Source of the DNA: CAZSLZ01 sp964607865
GTDB taxonomy: Bacteria > Vulcanimicrobiota > JAJTBE01 > CAZSLZ01
NCBI GenBank assembly: GCA_964607865.1
Contig: CAZSLZ010000024.1
Span: 1 to 28,646 of the forward strand
Direction: 5' to 3'
Length of the DNA stretch: 28,646 nt
The notes below the pieces were generated by a model. It searched no databases. It saw nothing but the letters and a program-made list of their open reading frames with translations, and had not been told where the DNA came from. Numbering within the stretch: position 1 is the first letter of the stretch; each line of letters starts with the position of its first letter. This document shows positions 15,191 through 23,654 of this stretch, piece by piece. Both the position numbers and the translations under genes were made by a program.

Positions 15191-15479
15191 AATATTTGGC
15201 AATACCGGAAAAGTAAACAAATTCCGTAATAAGATTATTAATTTTTGTGAACCCAGGGCCGGTTTCCCCGCCCGTTCACCAGCATTACTTACATAATATA
15301 AGGGAAACTCCTGTTATTATTTGAAGTAAGTTTAAAATAATTGTAACCTTTTTAATCTTTTTTCTTCACGGAAAATTCCTCTGGCGAGGAAAATGGTAAA
15401 TTTTGATGAAAGAAGGAATTTAAACATCTGTTTTTGAATAAAAAATTACAGAATTTTATACTGGAGATGATTAATACTA

Positions 15480-17249
15480 TTGAGTCGAGCTGAAATAGAT
15501 AAAATCTCTGGTATTACTTCTTCCACAGGGATAGCTTTCGGAAAACTATTTATTATGCATGATTCTGAAAATCCGGTCATGGAAGATGAAAGCCAGAGAT
15601 TTGATACTGAAAAAGAAATAATTAAATTCAAGAATGCTCTTACCAGTTGTATAAATTTACTGGGTGCCCTTCAAAAAGAAGTTCGGGAAAATATTGGGGA
15701 AGCAGAAGAACAAATTATAAAAGCTCAGTTGGATATATTAAGAAAATCTTCCCTGGTAAAGGAAGTCGTCCAACGTATTTCCAGAGAAAAAGTAAACGCA
15801 GCCCAGGCAGTAAGAGAAATTATTATCAACCTCGATCAACAGTTTTTAAATTTTGAGGATAAAACTGTCAGGTTGAGAATTGCCGATATTAAAGATGTGG
15901 GTTATCGATTATTAAAGGAAATAAACCGTGACCGGACTACACAGATAGAAAATCTTGAAGAACCCGTAGTCCTTGTAACAACCGAGATAACTGCAACCCA
16001 AATTAACCAGATTATAAAAGAAAAAGTCCTGGCAATTGTCACAGAGCGTGGAGGAATAAACAATCACGCTTCAATCCTGGCGCGTTCATTGGATATTCCT
16101 GCCATTGTGGGCATAGAAAACCTTATTGAAAAAGTTTCTAAAAAGAAATTTGCCATAGTCGACGGCTTTACCGGAGATCTTGTCCTTGACCCTTCAGAAG
16201 ATGTCTTGAGAGATTACGTAGATAAAAAGATAAAAAAAGAAGCCCGTTCGACGCCGGCAACGGTTGAAACCGACTCGGGCATTGTTGAAACTGCTGATGG
16301 GCAGAAGGTTTATATTTATGCAAATATCAACCGATTGTCAGAATTGAATAAACTGAAAGAATTCAGTGTAGCTGGAGTTGGGCTCTTGAGATCCGAGTTT
16401 CTTCTCACAGGCAAGCAAGGCCCTCCATCAGTGGAAGATTTTGCCTCGAGTTTTAAGAATATTTTAAGTTTTATGGCGCCCACACCTGTTAATATCCGTT
16501 TATTGGATATCAGCGCAGACAAAAAATTCCCCTTTGTTTCACAACCTAAAGAAAATAACCCGGCTCTTGGTAACAGGGGTATCCGGTATCTGTTGGGGAA
16601 CCCCCACCTTTTAAGAACCCAGATTGAAGGAATTCTGGAAGCCAGCAGCGCAGGCAATGTAAGAATTTTGCTTCCCCTTATTACTACTTTGCAGGAAATA
16701 AGAGAAGTAGTTAATATTGTCAGAAAACTGGAAATGGAAATTTCAAAACAAGGCAGGGATATTAAAACACACATTCCTATTGGTATAGTTATTGAAACCC
16801 CAGCTTCAGCCGTTATGGCGGAAAAACTGGCTTTTGAAGTTGATTTCTTTGCTATTGGCACTAACGATTTAACTCAATACACCCTGGCGGCAGACCGTGA
16901 TTCCTACAGTGTAAAAGATATATACAACAATCTGAACCCAGCTGTATTGAAGCTTATAAGGACCTGCGTAAAGGGTGCTAAAAAAGCTTCTATAGATATT
17001 TCAGTCTGTGGTGAGATGGCTTCAGATCTTCTTGCAGTGCCCTTATTACTGGGAGTGGGAATAAACCGGTTGAGCTTGCCGGTAAACCAGATCCCTCGAA
17101 TGAAAGAACTAATAAGGGCCATGGATGTTAAAAAAGCCAGAAACCTGGCGAAAAAAGCTGCCCGTTCCATGGATGTAAAAGAAATAAAATCTATGGTTAT
17201 CAGATACCTGAAAAGAATGAAGAAAAAAGAAAAAAACGAAAAGTTATAA
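15480..17249 (+). CDS. ptsI: PTS enzyme I-like PEP-protein phosphotransferase
   Basis: This is a 589-residue protein, close to the usual enzyme I length, from TTG 15480; CTGGAGATG lies ~12 bases upstream. The order of domains is complete. The N-terminal HPr-interacting helical domain comes first. The phosphohistidine loop GGINNHASILAR carries H196, then IPAIVG. The PEP-binding barrel has GLLRSEFLL (301-309), RLLDISADK, ENNPALGNRGIRY, IGIVIETP, GTNDLTQYTLAADR (460-473) and CGEMASD with the acid/base C510. It would use PEP to phosphorylate an HPr-type partner, in sugar uptake or in a regulatory (nitrogen-type) PTS. No HPr or EIIA gene is next to it. It is divergent from lptC across a 289-base spacer where I see no gene. 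Confidence 0.9.
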   Translation: MSRAEIDKISGITSSTGIAFGKLFIMHDSENPVMEDESQRFDTEKEIIKFKNALTSCINLLGALQKEVRENIGEAEEQIIKAQLDILRKSSLVKEVVQRISREKVNAAQAVREIIINLDQQFLNFEDKTVRLRIADIKDVGYRLLKEINRDRTTQIENLEEPVVLVTTEITATQINQIIKEKVLAIVTERGGINNHASILARSLDIPAIVGIENLIEKVSKKKFAIVDGFTGDLVLDPSEDVLRDYVDKKIKKEARSTPATVETDSGIVETADGQKVYIYANINRLSELNKLKEFSVAGVGLLRSEFLLTGKQGPPSVEDFASSFKNILSFMAPTPVNIRLLDISADKKFPFVSQPKENNPALGNRGIRYLLGNPHLLRTQIEGILEASSAGNVRILLPLITTLQEIREVVNIVRKLEMEISKQGRDIKTHIPIGIVIETPASAVMAEKLAFEVDFFAIGTNDLTQYTLAADRDSYSVKDIYNNLNPAVLKLIRTCVKGAKKASIDISVCGEMASDLLAVPLLLGVGINRLSLPVNQIPRMKELIRAMDVKKARNLAKKAARSMDVKEIKSMVIRYLKRMKKKEKNEKL

Positions 17250-17273
17250 TAATTCAGTCAAACCTGAGAAAAT

Positions 17274-18026
17274 CTATAGTAATTTTTTGTGTTCTTTATA
17301 TCTGGTGGCAATAATCTCTAAAAGTTCTTCATCGTCAATCGATTGAGGTGAAATTTCCAGCTTCTTAAAAAGAGGCTCAGCAATTTTAAAAGAAATTCTC
17401 TGACGGTTTTTTATATCCAGATCTCCCCGGCGAATCAGGAAATTTCTTATCAGTGAATATTCTTCCTCTGTAATTCTGGTAATGTCAAAATCAACACTGG
17501 TAACAACCTGAATGTCGGGCAAAGTCATAGGCTTCAAATCCTGTTTTAATTTAACCACAATTGTATGGGCAATAAAATCGCCCACCCGCTTGTTTTCGTT
17601 ATTTAAAAGAATAAAAACCACGCCCACCAAATAATTGAAAGGAAGAAAATCTATAACCCTGAAGATATTTCTTAATAATGCATCCATAAAGCCCACAGCT
17701 TCACCTGTATCTTTTACCACCTGTATCTGGGCTAGCCTTTTTCCGGGAGTCTGCCCTCCCCAGATGGTTTCAAAAAAGATAAAATAACCAAAAACTATAA
17801 GAAAAATCCCTACAATCAGTATGGCAGCGAACGAAGATTTTAAAATTTCCAACGGATCTTGAGAATACATATTAGGATATGCAAACATCAATGTGATAAC
17901 CACAAACAACAAAATAAAAGCCTGAATTGTATAGTCAACAATAATGGCAAAAAAACGGGAGCCCAACCCAGCCAGTTCGAACTCCAGTTCGACATACTCC
18001 GGTGTTGTAACTGTAATTTTACTCAT
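17274..18026 (-). CDS. RDD-family membrane protein
   Basis: This is a 250-residue protein from ATG 18026. The RDD domain is at the N-terminal half: R24 and D31 in GLGSRFFAIIVDY, GGQTPGKRL (90-98) and D126 in RNIFRVIDFLP. Three or four transmembrane segments lie at about 24-48, 64-86 and 128-145. The C-terminal ~90 residues are a soluble helical domain with ITEEEYSLIRNFLIRRGDLD, often seen in RDD proteins next to SpoIIM-like genes. RDD proteins have been proposed to act as transporters or channels, but the substrate is unclear. It is divergent from the SpoIIM-family gene across 107 bases. That pairing is a known genomic association. Confidence 0.85.
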   Translation of the reverse strand: MSKITVTTPEYVELEFELAGLGSRFFAIIVDYTIQAFILLFVVITLMFAYPNMYSQDPLEILKSSFAAILIVGIFLIVFGYFIFFETIWGGQTPGKRLAQIQVVKDTGEAVGFMDALLRNIFRVIDFLPFNYLVGVVFILLNNENKRVGDFIAHTIVVKLKQDLKPMTLPDIQVVTSVDFDITRITEEEYSLIRNFLIRRGDLDIKNRQRISFKIAEPLFKKLEISPQSIDDEELLEIIATRYKEHKKLL

Positions 18027-18133
18027 TTTTTTTATACTCTGTTTTACATAACATACAAATTATCTATTTCTTTTTTCTGTTGTAATTACCTTTTGTTTTA
18101 TGGTAATATATAACAAAAAAATGAGGGGCAAAC

Positions 18134-19150
18134 TTGAACCAGGAACTCTTTATAAAAGAAAAGCAACAATTCTGGGATAATCTTTCAAAAATGATTACCA
18201 GGGCAAAAAAAGAAGGCTTACAGCATTTCTCCCAACAGGAAATTCAACTTCTGGGAAACCTGTACAAAAAAGCTTCTTCCGATCTTTCCTATGCAAGATC
18301 CAAGAAATACAACAGAGAACTTATTAACTATCTAAACCAACTGGTAAGAAAAGGATATAGCTTCATATACCTTAAGGAAAAAGACCGGAAAGGCAGTTTT
18401 ATAAAATTTTTTGTTTTGGAATATCCAGCGCTTTTCAGAGAGAATTCCAGATATATTATGGCTGCAGTGATAATCTTTTTAATTACAGTAGCTGTGGGTT
18501 ATTTATGGGACCAGGTAGATCCCAGGTTTGCAGGCGCTGTGGTCCCGGCTGAATTCCTGGAAATCTGGGGCGAGGAAAGGCCTGAGGATATGTTGGGTGT
18601 GGCAGCAATGCCTCTAATGTCGTCTGGTTATTTAACCAGAAATTTCAAGGTTGGCATGAATGCTTTTGTCCTGGGAATTACCTTTGGGCTGGGGACTTTG
18701 TATATTCTGGGTTATAACGGATTAATCTTTGGGGCCATTATATCGCTGGTATTCAGGTTGGGAAACCAGAGCGCCTTTTTTAATTTTGTATTGTCCCATG
18801 CATTTATTGAATTGATGGCAATTTTTGTTTGTGGCGGAGCAGGCTTTATGATCGCAAGGGGGCTGGTCGCTCCTGGTGAGATGTATAGAAGCGAAGCTTT
18901 GAATTTATATGGGGAAAGATCAGTCAAGCTGGTTCTGGGAACAATCCCCATGTTTCTATTGGCAGGAATAATAGAATCTTCTTTTTCCAGAATAAATTTT
19001 CCCACTTACATTAAATTTATTTTCGGCATTTTTACTGTCCTGCTTATGATTGCATATTTTTCTTATGAGCCTGAAAAAAACCGGCATTATAAAAGGAAAA
19101 ACCAGAAGAACATAAAAAACTGGCTCACAGAAAAAAATGAGTATAAATAA
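18134..19150 (+). CDS. SpoIIM/DUF95-family integral membrane protein
   Basis: This is a 338-residue protein from TTG 18134; the upstream AGGGG is a few bases away. An N-terminal cytoplasmic helical region (~1-100, with LYKKASSDLSYARSKKYN) precedes about five transmembrane segments at roughly 107-125, 170-205, 215-245, 265-285 and 290-312. The motif SHAFIELMAIF and the NAFVLGITFGLGT segment are typical of the family related to stage II sporulation protein M. In non-sporulating bacteria this family sits with RDD and MoxR genes, and its role is unclear. The name does not imply sporulation. It is nine bases before a TTG that could be taken as the CNNM start, so the two genes are probably one operon. 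Confidence 0.85.
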   Translation: MNQELFIKEKQQFWDNLSKMITRAKKEGLQHFSQQEIQLLGNLYKKASSDLSYARSKKYNRELINYLNQLVRKGYSFIYLKEKDRKGSFIKFFVLEYPALFRENSRYIMAAVIIFLITVAVGYLWDQVDPRFAGAVVPAEFLEIWGEERPEDMLGVAAMPLMSSGYLTRNFKVGMNAFVLGITFGLGTLYILGYNGLIFGAIISLVFRLGNQSAFFNFVLSHAFIELMAIFVCGGAGFMIARGLVAPGEMYRSEALNLYGERSVKLVLGTIPMFLLAGIIESSFSRINFPTYIKFIFGIFTVLLMIAYFSYEPEKNRHYKRKNQKNIKNWLTEKNEYK

Positions 19151-19177
19151 AACCTGGATTTGATCGGAGGAAATATT

Positions 19178-20221
19178 TTGTCGTTACTACTTTTTTATGT
19201 GATACTGGCCTTGTTGGTTTCTTTTGTCTGTTCAATTATGGAAGCTACCCTGTTGTCGGTTTCGAATTCTTATATAAAAAAATTAATGAAAGAAGGTAAA
19301 AAGTCAGGGAAGATACTGTGGGAATATAAAAAAGATGTGGACAGGCCACTGGCAGCAATTTTAACCCTAAACACCATTGCAAATACCTTGGGGGCAACCG
19401 GAGCGGGCGCCCAGGCTGAAACCGTGTTTGGCAACAAATGGGTTACCCTTTTTGCAGTGGCATTGACTTTGGCTATTCTGATTTTTTCCGAAATAATACC
19501 AAAAACTGTGGGCGCCGTATATTGGAGAAAAACTGCTCCCCCCACAGCTTTCATTTTGAAGGCAATTATTTTTCTGTTATGGCCCCTGATATGGTTGACC
19601 CGGGTGGTAGTTAATATTATTCCTAAACCGGGTAAAACAAGCCCCAAAATATTTCGCGAAGAAATTTCTGTGCTGGCGGAAATTGGCGAGGATATGGGAG
19701 CTTTGTCAGAGTGGGAAGAGGATATTATTACCAACCTATTACGCCTTAGCAAGATTAAGGTTAACGATATTCTTACCCCGCGCACGGTAATTTTTGCGTT
19801 GCATATGAATAAAACCGCTGGTGAAGTTATTGAAGAAAACAAGATACTGCCATTTTCCCGGATTCCGGTTTATGACGAGGATACCGACGATATAAAAGGT
19901 ATAGTTTTAAGATATGCAATTATGGAAGCAGTGGCAAAAGACACCCCCGATATAACCATGAAGGAAATGCTCCGGCCCCTGCACGCCATACCTAAAAGTT
20001 TAAATGTGGCTGAGGTTCTGAATCTATTTATCCAGAGAGGAGAACATATATTTCTTGTAATAGACGAGTATGGAGGTACTCAGGGAATTGTAACCCTGGA
20101 AGATTCGATGGAAGCTTTATTGGGCCTGGAAATAGTTGATGAAAAAGACAGGGTGGTGGATATGCGGGAACTGGCAATGAGGATATGGAAATCCATGGTA
20201 GGGAAAAATAAACAGAGTTGA
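19178..20221 (+). CDS. CNNM/CBS-domain membrane transporter-like protein (hemolysin C family)
   Basis: This is a 347-residue protein. TTG 19178 is preferred because CGGAGG lies seven bases before it; an earlier in-frame TTG at 19160 would bury that site. The N-terminal CNNM (DUF21) domain has about four transmembrane segments between residues 2 and 150, with FVCSIMEATLLSVS and FSEIIPKTVG as motifs. Two CBS domains follow (about 190-245 and 255-310) with DILTPRTVIF, FSRIPVYDEDTDDIKGIV and LVIDEYGGTQGIVTLED. The C-terminal CorC/HlyC domain is absent. The family is linked to magnesium or other cation transport. It follows the SpoIIM-family gene by 27 bases. Confidence 0.88.
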   Translation: MSLLLFYVILALLVSFVCSIMEATLLSVSNSYIKKLMKEGKKSGKILWEYKKDVDRPLAAILTLNTIANTLGATGAGAQAETVFGNKWVTLFAVALTLAILIFSEIIPKTVGAVYWRKTAPPTAFILKAIIFLLWPLIWLTRVVVNIIPKPGKTSPKIFREEISVLAEIGEDMGALSEWEEDIITNLLRLSKIKVNDILTPRTVIFALHMNKTAGEVIEENKILPFSRIPVYDEDTDDIKGIVLRYAIMEAVAKDTPDITMKEMLRPLHAIPKSLNVAEVLNLFIQRGEHIFLVIDEYGGTQGIVTLEDSMEALLGLEIVDEKDRVVDMRELAMRIWKSMVGKNKQS

Positions 20222-20356
20222 ATTGACAAGCTGAAATCTTGTGATTAATCGGGAATTTTCCGAACATTAAGATTAAGGCCAGATTTTTCCAGATGCTTTC
20301 AGGTAAATTGAGTAATCCCCTTTGGTTATGAATGAGCCGGGAACCTTTAACCGGTC

Positions 20357-20449
20357 TTATGAGGTTTCCTTGAGGCGTTTGTAAATGAGGTATGCATTAA
20401 TCGAACCGGTGGACTTAAAAATTTCCCAGAACATTTCCGTATATAACAT
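20357..20449 (-). CDS. YqzL-like small protein, 30 aa
   Basis: ATG 20447-20449 lies nine bases after GGAG and the frame ends at TAA 20357-20359. The peptide reads MLYTEMFWEIFKSTGSINAY, then LIYKRLKETS. The pattern Trp...Phe...TGSI.AYL.YK resembles the YqzL-like family of very short proteins known from Bacillus and relatives, whose function is unknown. Its own promoter (20490-20518) supports a real gene. It is not in the same frame as any neighbour. The rest of 20222-20356 shows no gene. Confidence 0.6.
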   Translation of the reverse strand: MLYTEMFWEIFKSTGSINAYLIYKRLKETS

Positions 20450-20489
20450 AGAGGTAATCTCCTCTCGTGTTAAAGAAATTTACCAATAT

Positions 20490-20518
20490 ATTATAACATA
20501 ACTCATATAAAAAAACAA
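20490..20518 (-). promoter_or_regulatory. Candidate sigma-70 promoter for YqzL-like ORF
   Basis: On the minus strand TTGTTT (20518-20513) is spaced 17 bases from a perfect TATAAT (20495-20490). It lies after the HEAT gene's stop and about 40 bases before the small ORF's ATG. Confidence 0.45.
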
Positions 20519-20553
20519 CTCAAAATTAACATTTTTACAATTTTTTATATATC

Positions 20554-21723
20554 TTACCCTTTAAGCTGAATTCTTCTAATTGCTTTATTTATTGTGTCTT
20601 TAATTTCACTTGGAGAATTCTTCAAGGCAACCTGCAAATGGGGAATCGTTTCTCTGTTACCTATTTTTCCCAGAGATTCGGCAATTTCTTCCCTGAGGTT
20701 CAGGTTTTCGTGGGACAACAGTTTCTGCATTGTTTCCAATGCCGGCCCCCCAATTTTTTCAAGGGCAAAAACTCTTTCATCCTTGTATGTTTTTTTATAA
20801 TAACTCCTGTTAAGAGACTTCACCAGGGGGATAATACCTCTGGTTGAACCGATCATTCCCAGGGTTCTAGCCACGTTTTCCACCACATGTTCTTCATCGG
20901 TATCAAGAGCCATGATTAGAAATTCCACAGCGGGATGGCCTATCTCGGTTATGGCGTTGATAACTTTGAATTCCTGAAAGGTGAATTTGGAGGTTGAAAC
21001 TTTTGTAAGTGTATAAACCAGGGGTTCTGCGGCCCTGGGGTCTCCTATCTGGCCCAGTGTCTCGGCAGCTTTACCCTTCAAATAATCCCTGCCGCCCAGT
21101 AAAACCTGAATAAGGTGGATTACTGTGGGTTTTCCTATTTCAACAAGCTTTTGCCATTTTTCTTCGCTTATAAGTTTTTCCACGTCCACTTCGATTCTGG
21201 ATGTATTATCAATTTCCACTAATAATTCTTCTGCCCATTGGTCATTTTCATAGGTAAGTATTTTCTTCAGGGCGCTTATGGCAAGATCGCTTTTAATTTT
21301 AGCCAAAGCCTCGGCAGCTCTCAGACGAATAAATAGATCTCTTTCTTCATTTTCCAGAATTTCCACCAGGGCATCAACAGCGGAAGGGTCATTCAGTTTT
21401 CCCAGAGCTTCAGCTGCAAAGCCGGGGGTGTAAAAACCGGGGCCTTTCAATGCTTTTATCAATGCGGGAAGGGCCTTCCTGCATTTAATCTGCCCCAGGG
21501 CGCAGGCTGCCCACTTTCTTACGTCGTCCTCTGAATCATTCAAGGCATCTACAAGATGGCGCATGTCAGCTTCATCTCCCATGGTAATCATGGCATGGGC
21601 CGCCTGCTGGCGAACAATTGGATCCTTGCTCTTCAAAGACTTCAGAATTCCCCGCTTGTCTTTGTTTTCAATGGCGTCAATTATATCTATTTCACCAAAA
21701 TTCAAAAAGTCAAATATACCCAT
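20554..21723 (-). CDS. HEAT-repeat (PBS-lyase-like) scaffold protein
   Basis: This is a 389-residue protein from ATG 21723, five bases after CGGAG. It has about ten HEAT repeats with the usual alternation of helices and A-A-EALGKIGD-type turns: VRKWAACALGQI, GFAAEALGKLNDPSAVDALVE, LRAAEALAKI, GKAAETLGQIGDPRAAEPLV, VENVARTLGMIG and EEIAESLGKIGNRETIPHL. There is no signal peptide or transmembrane segment, and the N-terminal ~20 residues (MGIFDFLNFG) are hydrophobic but short. It probably acts as a cytoplasmic protein-protein scaffold. Similar proteins are common in these lineages, and no partner is obvious here. The start is well supported. Confidence 0.85.
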   Translation of the reverse strand: MGIFDFLNFGEIDIIDAIENKDKRGILKSLKSKDPIVRQQAAHAMITMGDEADMRHLVDALNDSEDDVRKWAACALGQIKCRKALPALIKALKGPGFYTPGFAAEALGKLNDPSAVDALVEILENEERDLFIRLRAAEALAKIKSDLAISALKKILTYENDQWAEELLVEIDNTSRIEVDVEKLISEEKWQKLVEIGKPTVIHLIQVLLGGRDYLKGKAAETLGQIGDPRAAEPLVYTLTKVSTSKFTFQEFKVINAITEIGHPAVEFLIMALDTDEEHVVENVARTLGMIGSTRGIIPLVKSLNRSYYKKTYKDERVFALEKIGGPALETMQKLLSHENLNLREEIAESLGKIGNRETIPHLQVALKNSPSEIKDTINKAIRRIQLKG

Positions 21724-21893
21724 CTGCGCTCCGGAAACTAAATATTAATTAGTAATTCAAATTCCATCTTTTCTTTTCCTTTAAAACCTTTAATTTAAAC
21801 CGGGCAAATTCATAAATAGTTCAGGGAGGAAATCTGCAGCATAAAAATAGAATTACTCACTTGATAGATTACATATGAAAGAGGGTATAATAA

Positions 21894-22298
21894 ATGGAAT
21901 TCAAGGTAACTCTGGTTTTTAAATACTTACCGGCTCCCATACCGGGTTTGAAACTACTGGATCGGGTCAGGGAGAAATTCAATAACCCTGATATACCCGC
22001 AAAAGAAGTGGACGCGGGAATTAAATATGATCAACTTAAACATGATCCTGATAAGGATATCTACATAAGCAGAATTGTTATTGATGAAAAGCTGGCTAGA
22101 GAGTCAGGCCATTTTGAAACCACCGATGAAATTTACCTGGACATTGAAGAAAAACGGATTATGGAATTTCTGAATGAAGAATATGACAAAAAACCAGGCA
22201 AAATTCTGGCATACTATCAACTCAACAAGCAAAAATTTCTCGACTGGTGGCAGAAACAGGGCTTTCCATTGAAAATATCCCAGAAAAGTTTTCATTGA
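21894..22298 (+). CDS. Hypothetical protein
   Basis: This is a 134-residue protein from ATG 21894; GAGG is nine bases before. It begins MEFKVTLVFKYLPAPIPG, then a Lys/Asp-rich region, strands such as DIYISRIVIDEKLARE and EIYLDIEEKRIMEF, and a helical, Trp-containing end (FLDWWQKQGFP). No signal peptide, membrane segment or metal motif is seen. I do not recognise the family. It ends before a good terminator at 22321, so it is probably a single-gene unit between the HEAT gene and the sigma factor. Confidence 0.6.
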   Translation: MEFKVTLVFKYLPAPIPGLKLLDRVREKFNNPDIPAKEVDAGIKYDQLKHDPDKDIYISRIVIDEKLARESGHFETTDEIYLDIEEKRIMEFLNEEYDKKPGKILAYYQLNKQKFLDWWQKQGFPLKISQKSFH

Positions 22299-22320
22299 TT
22301 TTTTTCTAATAAACAAAGAA

Positions 22321-22347
22321 GGGCAGCTAAAAAGCTGTCTTTTTTTA
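22321..22347 (+). terminator. Rho-independent terminator
   Basis: GGGCAGCT pairs with AGCTGTCT around loop AAAA (22321-22340), followed by TTTTTTT to 22347. It closes the hypothetical gene ending at 22298. The rest of 22348-22518 holds no clear gene. Confidence 0.85.
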
Positions 22348-22518
22348 TTACCTGAAAGAACTAGGTCGAAAGAACTATAAAATTCATTTTTGCTAAGCCT
22401 AAATCAACTCTGGGTTGAGACAGAAAAACAGCAAATCAACTGCAAAGGGGATGTAAAAATAATTTAATTCGGGTAAACTAGTAAATAAGAAAGAAGAAAT
22501 TTTATGGAGGGATCGTAT

Positions 22519-23532
22519 ATGCCCGCAAAAACAGGGCTGAAAAGGTCAATTGAAATCGGAAAAACCCAGAAACAGGTTAACCTTGCAAAAAAAGCTCTCT
22601 TAAAAAAGCGGGCTATAGATTCATGTAATTCCAAAGACCTGAATATCTTGCATGCCTACATGAGAGAAATTAATGCGGTCCCTCTTCTTGATTCAAAACA
22701 GGAATTTGAATTGGCAGAGCGTTATCAGAAGAAGGGCGATGAAGAAGCAAGAAGGCAACTGATTGAAGCCAATTTAAGGTTGGTAATAAGTATTGCCAGA
22801 AAATATTCAGGGTTGGGGTTAAGTTTGCCTGATCTTATTCAGGAGGGTAACCTGGGGTTGATAGAAGCTGTGGAAAAGTTTAACCCGAAACATGGTTGCC
22901 GGTTTTCCACCTATGCCACATGGTGGATTCGCCAATCCATACTCAGAGGAATAGCAAACCATGGAAAAACCATCAGGCTTCCCGTTCATGTCAACCAGGT
23001 TCTTCGAGGCTATTCCAGGTTTGTCACTTCTTTTTTCCTTGAATATCACCGTTATCCCGAGTTGGAAGAAGCTGCCCGGCATTTGTATCCGGTAAGCCGG
23101 GAGAAGGCTTGGAAAAAAGTTTGCAGGCAATTAAGGAGAAACGTTTCAATTGATGAGCCTCTGGTGGATGACAAGATAAAAGTTATGGAGAAAAAGGCTT
23201 GTTTGAAGTTAAGGAAAATACTCAATATGGCTCAGGATCCCATATCTTTTGAGATGAAATGTACTCATGACGGCTCCAGGGTGGGCGATTTCATTTCCAC
23301 CGAGCAGGAAGAATTTAAATTTATAATCAGCGAGCAGTTGAATTACCTGATGGAAAAACTTTCTCAAAAAGAAAAAAGTATTCTTACTTTAAGGTTTGGT
23401 TTAAAAGGTGATAATTATACTTTAAGCCAGGTAGGCAAAGAAATTGGCATGAGCAAGGAAAGGATACGCCAGAAGGAAATTGAAGCTTTAGGAAAACTAA
23501 GAAAAATAGTGAAAAAGGAACAGATGGTTTAA
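22519..23532 (+). CDS. RpoD/RpoS-type sigma-70 factor (group 2-like)
   Basis: This is a 337-residue protein. ATG 22519 is preferred over 22504 because GGAGG lies eight bases before it. It has a region 1.2-like LHAYMREINAVPLL (44-57), region 2.1-2.4 LIEANLRLVISIARKYS, DLIQEGNLGLIEAVEKF and FSTYATWWIRQSI (129-141), TIRLPVHVNQ, and region 4.2 SQVGKEIGMSKERIRQKEIEAL. There is no region 1.1, so it is probably not the housekeeping factor. A spacer of about 60 residues with RYPELEEAARHLYPVSREK and CRQLRRN in region 3 differs from the usual pattern. It may direct stress, stationary or developmental genes. A terminator follows. Confidence 0.9.
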   Translation: MPAKTGLKRSIEIGKTQKQVNLAKKALLKKRAIDSCNSKDLNILHAYMREINAVPLLDSKQEFELAERYQKKGDEEARRQLIEANLRLVISIARKYSGLGLSLPDLIQEGNLGLIEAVEKFNPKHGCRFSTYATWWIRQSILRGIANHGKTIRLPVHVNQVLRGYSRFVTSFFLEYHRYPELEEAARHLYPVSREKAWKKVCRQLRRNVSIDEPLVDDKIKVMEKKACLKLRKILNMAQDPISFEMKCTHDGSRVGDFISTEQEEFKFIISEQLNYLMEKLSQKEKSILTLRFGLKGDNYTLSQVGKEIGMSKERIRQKEIEALGKLRKIVKKEQMV

Positions 23533-23535
23533 AAT

Positions 23536-23554
23536 GGCCTGCCGGCCTTTTTTT
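23536..23554 (+). terminator. Rho-independent terminator after sigma gene
   Basis: GGCC-TGCC-GGCC (23536-23547) followed by TTTTTTT (23548-23554), preceded by AAAAT. The stem is short but GC-only, beginning four bases after the stop. Confidence 0.75.
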
Positions 23555-23654
23555 ATTTTCGGGAATAAATTGATGCTGGGGACTGTAAATATAATAAGAT
23601 GGTTGAAGGGATAATTACTTTGCCGGAAAAAAATATCATCGGGGTGAAATCAAT

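Noticed and set aside
15221..15479. Hidden small gene or RNA between lptC and ptsI
   Set aside because: No frame with a ribosome binding site and no convincing hairpin was found; it is treated as a divergent promoter region.
20222..20356. Structured RNA or tRNA in the spacer after the CNNM gene
   Set aside because: Some short inverted pairs (CCGG, ACAAG/CTTGT) exist, but there is no cloverleaf, CCA end or known RNA core.
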